From: Anaerolineae bacterium
GTDB lineage: Bacteria > Chloroflexota > Anaerolineae > Aggregatilineales > Aggregatilineaceae
DNA length: 64,000 nt
Direction of reading: 5' to 3'
NCBI GenBank assembly: GCA_018432315.1
Contig: JAHDLB010000043.1
Coordinates: 1-64,000, forward strand
Shown: in pieces, positions 1 through 8,866 of the stretch
Layout of the letters: every line of letters starts with the position of its first letter
Numbering within the stretch: the first letter of the stretch is position 1
Made by a program: the position numbers and the translations under genes
Notes under the pieces: generated by a model
What the model was told of the DNA's origin: nothing
Databases searched by the model: none
What the model saw: the letters and a program-made list of their open reading frames with translations, nothing else

Positions 1-39
1 TGATGCTTCAATAGAAAGGGCGTCGCATGGGGCACTCTC

Positions 40-435
40 TCAGGCTGGCTCGATCTCGTACATGAATCGCTCGGTATGCCGCCCGATCCGTTTTTGCAGG
101 TTCTCGACTGCTTCGACGAGGTACACGAGCGGGCGATATTTTTCGTACAGAATCCGTTTGGCATCGGCGGCCTGGGCGGGATCGTCCAGGCGGCGCGCAC
201 GTCCGGGCACGGCGGGGCCGCGCGGCTTGCCGGTCATGGTGCACGGTCCGATCTCGACGCGGGGATTGTGCGCGATGCGCTTCACCTTCCAGGTGTTGGG
301 GTGGGTCGTGAAATAGACCCGGTCCCCGTGCTGCACGAACCAGACCGGCACTGCCACCGGCGTGCCGTCCCTGCGGAAGGTGGTCAGTCGCATGTACGAA
401 TGACCGTCGAGGTTCGAGAACGGGTGCGTGTCCAT
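40..435 (-). CDS. PPOX-class flavin/F420-dependent oxidoreductase
   Basis: This 131-residue protein has the size and opening strand pattern of the small split-barrel PPOX (pyridoxamine 5'-phosphate oxidase-like) proteins. Residues about 16-33 (RLTTFRRDGTPVAVPVWFV) form the typical first hairpin, followed by YFTTHPNTWKVKRI, the usual cofactor-contact region of the Rv3369-like F420/FMN group. Family knowledge suggests a cytosolic dimer binding FMN, F420 or a related cofactor; the substrate cannot be read from sequence. The ATG at 435 has no strong ribosome binding site. The gene ends close to the window edge and follows the homoserine-kinase homologue by about 30 nt, so the two are probably co-transcribed. 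Confidence 0.88.
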   Translation of the reverse strand: MDTHPFSNLDGHSYMRLTTFRRDGTPVAVPVWFVQHGDRVYFTTHPNTWKVKRIAHNPRVEIGPCTMTGKPRGPAVPGRARRLDDPAQAADAKRILYEKYRPLVYLVEAVENLQKRIGRHTERFMYEIEPA

Positions 436-466
436 CGCTGATTCGTCCGATCCGGCTCTGGCTCGA

Positions 467-1375
467 TTACTCCACGACGCTGATGACCACGCCCTGCTGA
501 TCGACGCCCAGCGACCACGTCCGCGCCTCGACGCCAGCCGAGCGGAACGCGCCGTGCATGGCGCTTTCGATGCTCTGGTGGTTGAAGGTGGCGAACGCCA
601 TCAGGGCCGGGCCTGCCCCGCACAGCGTCACCGCGACCGCGCCGGCTTCGGCGGCGGCGGCGACGACGGCATCGTAGCCGGGGATGAAGGTGCGCCGGTA
701 CGGCTCGTGCAGGCGGTCGGTCACGGCGTGGCGCAGCAGACGATAATCCCCGCCCCGCAGGGCTTCGATCAACAGCGCGGTGTGGCCCGCGTTGTGGACC
801 GCGTCGCGCAGCGGCACCTGGCGCGGCAGGGCGTCGCGCAGGCGCGGCTGGTAGTCCGGCAGCAGCGGCAGCGCCACCACCACGCGCAGCGGCGTGACCT
901 CCACCGACCGGTAGAGCAGCGTGTCCGGCCCTTCGGCGCACACGCCCAGCCCGCCGCGCATGGCGGTCACGACGGCGGCAGGCTCGCCGGACAGCTCGGC
1001 GGCGAGGTCGATCAGGTCCTCGCGCTGGAAGGGGCCGCCGAGCAGGTTATTGGCGCCCACCAGCCCGCCCACGATGAGCGCGGTTCGCGCGCCCAGGCCC
1101 GCGTCGAGCGGGATGTCGTTGGCGCACCGGACGTGCAGCCCGGCGGGCGCCTGTTCTAGCGCCTGAAACAGCCGGATCGCCGCCGCCATCACCGGGTTGT
1201 GGACGTTCTCCGGCAGGACGCCGCTCCCCTCGCCGCGCACCTCCACCCGCAGGTGGTCGTCGTTGGTCAGGCTCATCTCGACCACGTTGCGCAGATTCAG
1301 CGCCAGCCCGAGGATATCCAGGCCGGGGCCGATATTGGTGCTGACGGCGGGAACGGACACGTTTACTTTGTGCAT
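467..1375 (-). CDS. thrB: homoserine kinase (GHMP family) with altered phosphate loop
   Basis: This 302-residue protein has the full ThrB layout. The N-terminal motif VPAVSTNIGPGLD (residues 8-20) matches the homoserine-kinase signature and the C-terminal GHMP motif TLCGAGPALMAF lies near residue 260. ThrB phosphorylates L-homoserine for threonine synthesis. The frame stays open upstream, but those residues are low-complexity and the ThrB domain begins at the ATG at 1375, which I take as the start. The ATP phosphate loop normally reads GLGSSAA; here it reads GLGARTAL, so the usual serines are missing. It could therefore be a slow or divergent kinase, or a relative with another substrate. No other threonine-pathway gene is adjacent. 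Confidence 0.85.
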   Translation of the reverse strand: MHKVNVSVPAVSTNIGPGLDILGLALNLRNVVEMSLTNDDHLRVEVRGEGSGVLPENVHNPVMAAAIRLFQALEQAPAGLHVRCANDIPLDAGLGARTALIVGGLVGANNLLGGPFQREDLIDLAAELSGEPAAVVTAMRGGLGVCAEGPDTLLYRSVEVTPLRVVVALPLLPDYQPRLRDALPRQVPLRDAVHNAGHTALLIEALRGGDYRLLRHAVTDRLHEPYRRTFIPGYDAVVAAAAEAGAVAVTLCGAGPALMAFATFNHQSIESAMHGAFRSAGVEARTWSLGVDQQGVVISVVE

Positions 1376-1475
1376 AAGGTAGGCCGCCCAATACGGAGCG
1401 CCGGGACGGGCCGGCACAGGCGCATGGGCATTATAGTAGCGGCCTGCTCGCCGGAAGGCAAGCGGCGCCAGACGG

Positions 1476-2507
1476 TCACAGCCGGGCCAGGATCGTGTCT
1501 TCGGTGCCGTAATCGGGCTGGGGCGGGTCGGCGTGGGCGGGCGGGTTGGCGCGCTCCCATTCGACCGTCTCGCGGAGCGCGTCGTCCAGCGGCACCGGCT
1601 GCACGTAGCCCAGCTCATCGCGGATGCGGCTGCTGTCGGCGACCAGGTCCTGGTCGAAACCGGCCTGCGCGCGCATGTCTTCCGGAAGCTGGTAGTCGGG
1701 CGCGACGACGATCTTACCCTCCCACCCGGCGGCCTGCCCAATGCGCTCGATCCACTCGGCGAGGGTGAGCGCGGGCATCTCGCCCACGTTGTAGACGCGG
1801 CCCGCCGCCCGGTCGTCGGTGATGGCGAGCGCGATGGCGGCGGCAGCGTTTGCGACGTAGTCGCGCGTCCAGCGCCAGCGGGCCATCTGGTCGCTGACGA
1901 CGATAGCCGGGCGCCCGTCGTCCATCCGGCGCAGGTACTGGTAGACGCGGTGCTGGTAGTCGTGCGGCCCGTAGATCATCGGCAGGCGGAGCACCGTGCC
2001 GGGCAGCGACGGATCGCCCATGATCACGCGCTCGACGAGAATCTTGTCGTAGTCGTCGAGCAGGCGGGTAGAGTCGTCGGGCGGGCGCAGCGTGTCGCCG
2101 CGATAGGGGTACAGGCGCTCGCGCAGCGGGCTGTCTTCGGTGAGCGGCGTCGGATCGGGCGCACCCGGCTCGGTGCCGTTCACGCGTCCATAGGCGCGGT
2201 AGACGTCCTGGCTGCTGATGGCAACGACGCGGTAGGTCATCCCCTTGAACGTCCCGACGACCATCTGCGCGTCGCGCTCGGTGATCGGGATCATGTCCAC
2301 CACCACGTCCGGCTCGAACTGGCGAAACGTCTCGGCGTGATCGGCCAGGTGGCCGCGCCGGTCGCCCAGAATGTGCTGGACGCCGGGCGGGAGATCGATC
2401 TGCGCCGGGTGGCGGTGAAACAGGGCGACGTGGTGGCCCATGTCCACCAGCCGCCGGACCACGGGCGGGCCGATGAAGCGTGTGCCACCGATCATCAATA
2501 TGCGCAC
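1476..2507 (-). CDS. NAD-dependent epimerase/dehydratase-like SDR
   Basis: This 343-residue protein is an extended short-chain dehydrogenase/reductase. The glycine-rich dinucleotide loop GGTRFIG is at residues 7-13. The GGTRFIG form is typical of the atypical SDR branch that includes CSP41-like proteins. Residues around 95-105 (ISSQDVYRAYG) replace a classical YxxxK catalytic pair, so catalysis by the ordinary epimerase mechanism is uncertain. The start is a GTG at 2507: AAAGGA lies about 10 nt upstream and the Rossmann strand begins immediately, whereas the open frame before it is Arg/Ala-rich filler. Cytosolic; substrate unknown, possibly a nucleotide sugar. It is separated from the homoserine-kinase homologue by 100 nt. 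Confidence 0.85.
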   Translation of the reverse strand: MRILMIGGTRFIGPPVVRRLVDMGHHVALFHRHPAQIDLPPGVQHILGDRRGHLADHAETFRQFEPDVVVDMIPITERDAQMVVGTFKGMTYRVVAISSQDVYRAYGRVNGTEPGAPDPTPLTEDSPLRERLYPYRGDTLRPPDDSTRLLDDYDKILVERVIMGDPSLPGTVLRLPMIYGPHDYQHRVYQYLRRMDDGRPAIVVSDQMARWRWTRDYVANAAAAIALAITDDRAAGRVYNVGEMPALTLAEWIERIGQAAGWEGKIVVAPDYQLPEDMRAQAGFDQDLVADSSRIRDELGYVQPVPLDDALRETVEWERANPPAHADPPQPDYGTEDTILARL

Positions 2508-2685
2508 AGCACGCGTTCCTTTCTCTGCGGCAGCGACTGCCGCGCGCTGTCCTATCGATCGTGCAGACTGCGCCCATCTCCCACGCGAGGCGGTCGCCGG
2601 GCGCTGCGGCGATTTCACACAATGCGAACAGGTTCAGTGGGTTCCACAAGTCTAGACCGGTCGACGGTTTCCGGCAAAAGACCGG

Positions 2686-3543
2686 TCACGCCCGCCCGAA
2701 CAGGCTGACCGGCGGCGCCATGTACGCCGTCGTCCCGATCGTCCGGTAGCCCAGGCGCTCGTAAAGCGGCTGGCCGCTGGGGGACGCCAGCAGGATCGAG
2801 GTGGTGATCCCCCCGGCGGCCAGGTCGTCGAGGATGGCCTGCACGAGCGTCGCGGCGAAGCGCTGGCGGCGAAACACGCGGCGCGTGCCCACGTTCCACA
2901 GCGCGGCGACGTCGCCGCAGCGGGTGACGGTGGCGCACGAGGCAGGCGTGCCGTTCGCGTAGATCAGGTAGTGGGCCACGCCGGGGTCGTCCAGGTGTTC
3001 CGGGCGCGTGATGCGCCGGTTGACGGCGTCGCTGGTGCCGAATGCCTCGGCCATGATCGGGCGCATGTGGTGCAGGTGCTCCGGCGTCGTGGCGCGGATC
3101 GCGGCGGTGTCGTCCCGGACGCGCAGACGGTGCGGCGGGCGGTCGAGCGCCATCAGCGGCGAGCTCCAGCGCAGGGTGTAGCCGCGCTCGCCCAACAGAA
3201 CCGCCGCGTCCGGCATGTACGTGTCGGTATAGATCACGCTCCACGCGGCGCGGAAGGCGGCGAAAAAGCGCGTCGCCTCGTCCAGCACCGCGGGCGTCAG
3301 CGCGCCGGGCGCGCCCGGCCAGACGTGATTCGCGCCGGTCAGGTGGCCGTCCCCGCTGTAGCTCAGCGTGCAGCCCCCGGCGGATCGCGTCACGGCGCCG
3401 GGCCAGTCGCGGAACATGGCGGCGTAGAACGCGTCGATGCACGCCTGGGCCGCTTCGAGAATGCGCTGCGACGAGGGTGAGAGCGTAATCATGGCGTCAC
3501 TCACTTTCGCCCCGGCGAGCCCTTGCCCGGCGAACGCCGTCAC
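2686..3543 (-). CDS. GNAT-family N-acetyltransferase
   Basis: The 285-residue product has a C-terminal GNAT fold, roughly residues 140-275. RRVFRRQRFAATLVQAILDD looks like the acetyl-CoA-binding motif A region and LYERLGYRTIGTTAYM is the usual GNAT motif B ending. The N-terminal 120 residues are a second, poorly conserved half, as in double-GNAT proteins. The GTG at 3543 overlaps the stop of the upstream kinase-uridylyltransferase gene by 4 nt (GTGA), which suggests translational coupling, and the codons between it and the internal ATG at 3492 have the same GC-rich third positions. The ATG at 3492 is the alternative start. The acceptor substrate is unknown. Confidence 0.8.
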   Translation of the reverse strand: MTAFAGQGLAGAKVSDAMITLSPSSQRILEAAQACIDAFYAAMFRDWPGAVTRSAGGCTLSYSGDGHLTGANHVWPGAPGALTPAVLDEATRFFAAFRAAWSVIYTDTYMPDAAVLLGERGYTLRWSSPLMALDRPPHRLRVRDDTAAIRATTPEHLHHMRPIMAEAFGTSDAVNRRITRPEHLDDPGVAHYLIYANGTPASCATVTRCGDVAALWNVGTRRVFRRQRFAATLVQAILDDLAAGGITTSILLASPSGQPLYERLGYRTIGTTAYMAPPVSLFGRA

Positions 3544-5462
3544 GCTTCGTGGAACGTGCGCAGCGTCTCCAGGTAGTATTCCGGCAGGCCGATGTCATAG
3601 CGGCGGCCATCCACGATCACCCCCAGGAAGCCGTCCTCTTTGCGCTGGCGGTCCAGCGCGGACGTGAGCTGGAATTCGCCGCGCTCGCGGACGTTGTTGC
3701 GAATGTGCTCGTCCAGATAGGCGAACAACTGCGGCTTGATGATGTACTGCCCGAAGACCGTCAGGTATTCGTCATCCGGCAGGCCGGGCACGCGCAGGTG
3801 CTCGCGGGCGTAATCCACGGTGGGCTTTTCGGCGAACTCGGTGATGTTGAGCAGGTCGCTTCGCTCGGACCAGAAGCCGGTCGCCGTGCCGAAGTTGGCG
3901 AGCTGGTCTTCGGGCGTGCGGCGCAGGCCCAACACGCTGACGCTGTGCTGGTTGAACGCGTCGAGTAACTGCTGGGCGCACGAGCGCTCGCCGTCAGAGC
4001 GGTACAGGTGATCGCCGAGCATGAGCAAAAACGGCTCGTCGCCGATCATCTCGTGGGCGGCAAAGACGGCGTGGCCCAGGCCCTCCTGCGTGCGCTGAAT
4101 GCTGAACTTCACCCGCTGGCCGATGTCGAGCAGGCGGCGGGCGTAGTCCTGGAAATGGCGCGGCAGCTTGTTGTAGTTTTCGATGGATACCTGGACGTTG
4201 AAGAACGCCTCGAAATCGGGCAGGTCGTCTTCCTGCACGATGATGATCACCTCGTCCAGCCCGGCGTTGAGCGCCTCCTCGACGATCAGCAGGATGGCCG
4301 GTTTGGCGATGCCGTCGCGATCCACGATCGGGAACAGTTCTTTCTTGGTCGCTTTGGAGGCGGGGAACAGCCGCGTGCCGAATCCCGCCGCCGGGATGAG
4401 GGCCTTGCGCACCTTCGGGCCGCTGGTGAGCGTCAGCTTGAGGCAGGGCATCTGCAGGTCGCGCTCGATGATCTCGATGACCGCCTGCTGGTCGGCCTCG
4501 CTGCGGGCGATGAACTGCGCGGTGCCGTCGCCCTGCGAGCCGACGCCTTTGCCGCCCCAGATGTGGGGCTTGAGCGGCTCGTAGCTCAGGACGCGGTGCA
4601 GCACGGGCGCGGTGAGTTCCTCGGGGCAGGCCGGGATGGCATAGCGGTCGAAGAACTCCTGCGCCTCGACCATCAGCGCGCCGATGCGCTCGGCGTCGGA
4701 CGCGCGCAGCGCCTCCATGGCCTGGTGGACGATGCGCTTGTTGATCGGCCCCAGCAGTTCCTGCACGCCGCGCTCGGTGTCGTTGTCGGCGAAGGGGAAC
4801 GACCGGTTGAGCCGGGCGAGGATCTCCATGGTGTCTTTGTGCGCCTGCAGGTCCACGATCACGAAATACAGGCTGCTGTCGACGCGCAGCTCGGTCGTGT
4901 CGAGCCGCTCGCCGTCGAACGTCATCAGGACGGGCCGGCTGCCGAAGGCACAGCCCTGGTCCATGCGCCCGCAGCGCGACGGCGTCGTGATCTCGCCCTG
5001 GTAGGCGATCTCCATTTCGCCGCGCGTGGTCAGCTTCAGGTCGTAGACGCGGTTGAACGCCCGCGCCGTGAGCACGCTGATTGCCGCGCTGGACGACAGG
5101 CCCTTCTTGGTCGGCAGATCGGTCTGGTAGTTGTCGATGACCAGCCCGCGCACATGGTAATGGGTGAGCACCTGGTAGGCCACCCCGGCCATGTAGCTCC
5201 AAAAGCCGCCGCGCTCGGCCTCGGCCAGCAGGGCCTGGGGCTCCATCGGGATTTCGACCGGGCCGTGCCGCGTGCCATCGTAGGTGGTCGAGGTGAGCAC
5301 CAGCGAGGTCGGGTGCGGCTCCACCTCGGCATGGATTCCCTGGTTGGTGCCGGTGATCAGCGCGTGGCCCCGCTCGATGTCCGCGTTGATGCGCCGGTAG
5401 CCCCCGGCCCAGTCCGAATGCTCGCCAAACAGGCATATGCGCCCTGGAACAAAGATCTTCAA
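3540..5462 (-). CDS. fused GHMP sugar kinase / GalU-like UTP-sugar-1-phosphate uridylyltransferase
   Basis: This 640-residue protein joins two enzymes. Residues 1 to about 345 are a GHMP kinase: PGRICLFGEHSDWAGGY (6-22) resembles the galactokinase-type substrate motif, KKGLSSSAAIS (near 120) is the ATP loop, and IWGGKGVGSQGDGTAQF (near 300) is the third GHMP motif. Residues from about 350 to the end are a nucleotidyltransferase: IPAAGFGTRLFPASKATKKELFPIVD is the GalU signature, followed by LGDHLY and a FAEKP loop. The inferred role is phosphorylation of a free sugar at C1 and direct conversion to a UDP-sugar in one cytosolic enzyme. Start is TTG at 5462 behind AAAGGAG. The sugar (galactose, glucuronate or other) is not readable. 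It is followed by the GNAT gene with a 4-nt overlap. Confidence 0.9.
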   Translation of the reverse strand: MKIFVPGRICLFGEHSDWAGGYRRINADIERGHALITGTNQGIHAEVEPHPTSLVLTSTTYDGTRHGPVEIPMEPQALLAEAERGGFWSYMAGVAYQVLTHYHVRGLVIDNYQTDLPTKKGLSSSAAISVLTARAFNRVYDLKLTTRGEMEIAYQGEITTPSRCGRMDQGCAFGSRPVLMTFDGERLDTTELRVDSSLYFVIVDLQAHKDTMEILARLNRSFPFADNDTERGVQELLGPINKRIVHQAMEALRASDAERIGALMVEAQEFFDRYAIPACPEELTAPVLHRVLSYEPLKPHIWGGKGVGSQGDGTAQFIARSEADQQAVIEIIERDLQMPCLKLTLTSGPKVRKALIPAAGFGTRLFPASKATKKELFPIVDRDGIAKPAILLIVEEALNAGLDEVIIIVQEDDLPDFEAFFNVQVSIENYNKLPRHFQDYARRLLDIGQRVKFSIQRTQEGLGHAVFAAHEMIGDEPFLLMLGDHLYRSDGERSCAQQLLDAFNQHSVSVLGLRRTPEDQLANFGTATGFWSERSDLLNITEFAEKPTVDYAREHLRVPGLPDDEYLTVFGQYIIKPQLFAYLDEHIRNNVRERGEFQLTSALDRQRKEDGFLGVIVDGRRYDIGLPEYYLETLRTFHEA

Positions 5463-5533
5463 CGCCGCGCTCCTTTGGAGTGTATGGGATAGACTATCAA
5501 AACACTGATTGTACTGGTCTTGCGTCCCGGCGG

Positions 5534-8023
5534 CTAATCCGGGGCGGGCAGCAGCCCCTCGTCGGGCGGGCCGGATGCGCGGGGCGATGGCGGTGATGGC
5601 GGCGGCGCGGACGCGCGCCTGGCGTCGGGGTCGCGCACGACCTGCGGCGGCGCGTCCGGCTCCAGCGCGACCTGGTGCCCGGTCGGGAAGGCGATCGCCG
5701 TCCCATCGCCGCTGCGCTCGATCACGACGCCGTGCTGCGTCCAGCGCATCGACTCGCCGTCGAACGCGAACGGGCCGGTGATGGCGACCGCGCCCGAATC
5801 GAGCGCGTGAGCGCCGAACAGGCGCCCGAACCAGCCCAGCGAGACGACGCCGGTGATCACGTCGGCATCACCCAGGCCCTCGCCGCTGTCGGCATTGTAC
5901 AGGGCGCGGAAGGCGTGATCGCGGCGCAGGCTGGCGATCTGGGCGGCGAGGACGCGCTCGAACAACTCGACCGCCTCGCGGGTGTAGCCCCGGTCGAGCA
6001 GCGCCCACGCGATGCGGGCGTTCCACTGGGGCCACATGCCGCCGCAGCCGTTCTGGTGCGCCGGATCGTAGACCGGGCTGGTGGCCGGGCAGCCGGACAC
6101 GCCATACGCGCGCCAGTATTGGTCCGGGTCGGTGAGCATGGCGACCAGCCGCTCGACCTGTTCAGCGGCCAGCGTGCCGGTCCACAGCGGCATGAACAGC
6201 GATTGGTCGTGGGCGGACAGGTCGACGGTGCGCACCTCGACCGAGTACACGCGGCTGAGGCCGTCGAATTTGAGATACGTGATCTCGCGCCAGACGGTGC
6301 GCGTGGTGGCCGCGCCGCTGCCCCGGTACCACGTGAACGCCTCGCCGGGGATCGACTCGTTGGCCGGTTTGCCCGCCGCGTCGATGCCCTCGACCGTGCA
6401 GCCGAGGCGCGGTTTGTGGCTCAGCCCGCCGATGGCGCGCAGGATCAGGCGGCTGGGCGCGGGGAGCACCGTCCGGTCGCGCAGCGGCTGGTCGCCCTTG
6501 CCCTCGTAGACCAGCTCGCCGCGCGGCGCGGCGTGGCTGTCGCGATCGCGGTAATGAAACGCGCCGGACTCGGCGTCCCACATCTGCTCGAGGTGGCCTT
6601 GCAGCGTTTCCAGGCGCGGCTCGATAGCCTGGACGATGCCGGGGCGGTCGACCAGTTCCGCGATGCGCAGCAGGGTGTGCCCCTCGCGGATCAGGTAGGC
6701 GGCCAGGTCGGGCGCTTCGACCGTCGTCACGTCGAGGCTCTGCGCCCAGCGGTCGTTCTGGCCGAGCGTCGGGCTGCCCGCGAACGCGCCCTGGCCGAGC
6801 TGGCTCCATTCCGGCAGGCCGTCGCCGTCGCGATCGACGTCCGGCTGGAACCAGCGCTGGAAGAAGCTCACCAGCGGGTCCAGGCAGCGCGCCAGGAAGT
6901 CGCGGTCCTGGGTGACGTGGTAGACGGTATAGGCCAGCGACGCCAGCAGCGGCGGCGCCAGCACGTGGGCGCGCTGCCCGTCCAGGCCGGGGCAGGCGTC
7001 GATCCACCCGTCGTCGCGCTGCACGGCCAGGAAGTTGAGCACGATCCCCTTCGCCAGTTCCGGCGCGCTGCGGGCCACTTCGGGCGCGATCAGCAGGGCG
7101 TCGGGCATGGTCTGGCCGCCCCACGGCGCGTTGAACCCGCCCGCGTGCGCGCCCCCGGCGGCGAATCCCTGGTTGATCTTGCGCGAGGCGACGAACGAGG
7201 CATGCGGCAGGCTGCCGGTGGGCCCCAGGAAGCTGCGCAGGATCAACTGCTGGCTCCAGGCCAGGGCCGCGTCCCATTCCGGGCGCCCGGTCTCGATCTG
7301 GGCGCAGGACTTGGCGCGCGCTTCGATGGCGGTAATGTGCGCGTCCCAATCCGGTTCGGCGAGCCACTTGTAGGCGAGGCCGAGGCTCGCGTCACGTTCC
7401 GGCAGGCCGCCCAGCGCCCAGCGGACGGTGGCCCGCTCGCCCGGCGCCAGCGTGAGCGCGCGCGCCAGCCGCGAGTTCGACCCGGTGCCCGTCGCGCCCT
7501 CGACCATCAGCACAGGCTGGAGGTTGGGCAGGCGGGCGATCTGCAGCGCGGCCTGCTCGTTCTCCAGCGCGAGGAAGAACATCTGGAGCGTTTTGGTCTC
7601 GCGAGCCGCCCCGGCGCTCATCCCCGCCTGGAACGCCCGCGGCTGGTCGCCGGTGTTGTGGCAGGTCAGGCGCCCGCCGACGACCTGCGACTCGATGGCC
7701 CAGAACTCGATCGTCACGGGCAGATCGTACGTGACCGCCGCCTCCAGCCGCAGGTAGTCCGGCGCGAACGCGGTGAGCACCGGCGGCTGGTGATAGCCCT
7801 GGGCCAGATAGACCTCGCGCGAGTCAATCGTCCAGATCGGCACGAGGCGGACCAGCCCCACGCGCCCGCCATAGCGCGTTTCCAGGCTGATGGCGGGCTC
7901 CTCCGGTTTGCCCAGCCGGAGCTGCCACGTCTGGTCGTCGGCGACGTTCGTCCGCCCGGCGCGGGCGTCCGCCGAGATTCGGGGGGCCATCGGATCGGTT
8001 GCAGTCAGGCGCCATTCACGCAT
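5534..8023 (-). CDS. (alpha/alpha)6-barrel glycosidase, MGH1/GH63-like
   Basis: The 829-residue product has an N-terminal beta-rich domain (to about residue 240) and a long helical domain resembling the MGH1/GH63/GH37 six-hairpin glycosidases. Useful landmarks are GGFNAPWGGQTMPDAL (near 300), DVDRDGDGLPEWSQLGQG (near 400), a region typical of trehalase and glucosidase-like enzymes, and QNGCGGMWPQWNARIAWAL (near 670). A short Pro/Ser/Ala-rich tail ends the protein. There is no signal peptide, so it is probably cytosolic. It lies about 70 nt upstream of the kinase-uridylyltransferase and is likely co-transcribed with it, which would fit release of a sugar from an oligosaccharide followed by its activation; that link is inference. 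ATG at 8023 follows a GAGGG box. Confidence 0.82.
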   Translation of the reverse strand: MREWRLTATDPMAPRISADARAGRTNVADDQTWQLRLGKPEEPAISLETRYGGRVGLVRLVPIWTIDSREVYLAQGYHQPPVLTAFAPDYLRLEAAVTYDLPVTIEFWAIESQVVGGRLTCHNTGDQPRAFQAGMSAGAARETKTLQMFFLALENEQAALQIARLPNLQPVLMVEGATGTGSNSRLARALTLAPGERATVRWALGGLPERDASLGLAYKWLAEPDWDAHITAIEARAKSCAQIETGRPEWDAALAWSQQLILRSFLGPTGSLPHASFVASRKINQGFAAGGAHAGGFNAPWGGQTMPDALLIAPEVARSAPELAKGIVLNFLAVQRDDGWIDACPGLDGQRAHVLAPPLLASLAYTVYHVTQDRDFLARCLDPLVSFFQRWFQPDVDRDGDGLPEWSQLGQGAFAGSPTLGQNDRWAQSLDVTTVEAPDLAAYLIREGHTLLRIAELVDRPGIVQAIEPRLETLQGHLEQMWDAESGAFHYRDRDSHAAPRGELVYEGKGDQPLRDRTVLPAPSRLILRAIGGLSHKPRLGCTVEGIDAAGKPANESIPGEAFTWYRGSGAATTRTVWREITYLKFDGLSRVYSVEVRTVDLSAHDQSLFMPLWTGTLAAEQVERLVAMLTDPDQYWRAYGVSGCPATSPVYDPAHQNGCGGMWPQWNARIAWALLDRGYTREAVELFERVLAAQIASLRRDHAFRALYNADSGEGLGDADVITGVVSLGWFGRLFGAHALDSGAVAITGPFAFDGESMRWTQHGVVIERSGDGTAIAFPTGHQVALEPDAPPQVVRDPDARRASAPPPSPPSPRASGPPDEGLLPAPD

Positions 8024-8041
8024 ACTACCCTCGCTGATACG

Positions 8042-8785
8042 CTACTGGGCGGGCGTCATGCGCCAGGTCCCACCCTGGCAGTCCCCGCGAATCCGGTCTT
8101 CGTAGAACGAGATGCTTTCGTTGTACAGGGTGGTCAGACGGTGCTCGCCGGGGCCGGGATAGTACTGCCCGTCCTCGACGTAGCCGCCGGGGATGTAAAC
8201 GTAACTGCTGGTCAGCTCGAATTCCGGCGTGGTGGCCCATCCCAGGCCGTCCCGGATGTCGTCATGATTGCGCCACAGCTTGCCAAAGCCGCGCCGGGGC
8301 TGGTAGAGCGCCATCTCGCCGTTTTCGGGCGGGTAGAGATTCGGGTCGATCTCCATCTCGCCTTCCTCGAACGTGTCGTTATAGCAGAACCAGTCGCCGC
8401 TGTTCGGATCGTCGGGGCTGGCCTGCATCACCCAGATCTCGCGCGTGGGCCGGATCCAGAACATGCGCCCGCGCTGGTAGACCTGCTCGGCGATCTGCAC
8501 CTGGGCGATGGTGTTGGTCGGGAACGCTTCGGGCGCCGGGGTCGCGGTGGAGGCCGGAGCGGACGTGGGCGCGGGCGGGTTCGTGCTGGTGGGCTGCGCC
8601 GTCGGCATGGGCGAGGTGGTCGGCGGCGGCGCGATGGTCACGTCCGACGTGGGGCGCGGCGCGTCCGTCGTTTCCGGCTCCGGCGTGGGCGAGATGACGA
8701 CGTAAATCTGGGTGGGCGGTGGGTTGTCGCTGCACGCGGCCAGGGCCAGCGCCACGAGAATCAGGAAAATGACACGTTTATGCAT
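8042..8785 (-). CDS. lipoprotein with Thr/Pro-rich linker, function unknown
   Basis: The 247-residue product starts with a lipoprotein signal peptide ending in LALAAC, so lipidation at Cys18 is expected. Residues about 28-85 are a low-complexity Pro/Thr/Ser/Ala linker of the kind common in surface proteins of Gram-positive and Chloroflexi-like bacteria. The globular C-terminal half contains REIWVMQASPDDPNSGDWFCYNDTF and WATTPEFEL, and shows no family I recognise. The ATG at 8785 has GGAG 7 nt upstream and is preferred over an earlier possible start at 8797. A promoter-like pair is found just upstream at 8837-8865. The glycosidase gene follows after 18 nt. Confidence 0.85.
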   Translation of the reverse strand: MHKRVIFLILVALALAACSDNPPPTQIYVVISPTPEPETTDAPRPTSDVTIAPPPTTSPMPTAQPTSTNPPAPTSAPASTATPAPEAFPTNTIAQVQIAEQVYQRGRMFWIRPTREIWVMQASPDDPNSGDWFCYNDTFEEGEMEIDPNLYPPENGEMALYQPRRGFGKLWRNHDDIRDGLGWATTPEFELTSSYVYIPGGYVEDGQYYPGPGEHRLTTLYNESISFYEDRIRGDCQGGTWRMTPAQ

Positions 8786-8836
8786 CGAATGCTCCACAAG
8801 TGCGCGTCGAACCCCTTCCCGCCCAAACTGAGCGCC

Positions 8837-8865
8837 ATTGTAACAGAGGCTGGGTGGCCTGCAAA
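8837..8865 (-). promoter_or_regulatory. sigma70-like promoter of the lipoprotein gene
   Basis: Reading the minus strand, TTTGCA and TACAAT are separated by 17 nt, with the start codon about 45 nt beyond the expected transcription start. It lies in the 81-nt gap after the AMMECR1 gene. Confidence 0.45.
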
Positions 8866-8866
8866 G

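Noticed and set aside
1376-1741. Longer start for the homoserine-kinase homologue
   Set aside because: The added residues are Arg/Pro/Ser-rich and overlap the coding end of the epimerase; the ThrB fold begins at 1375.
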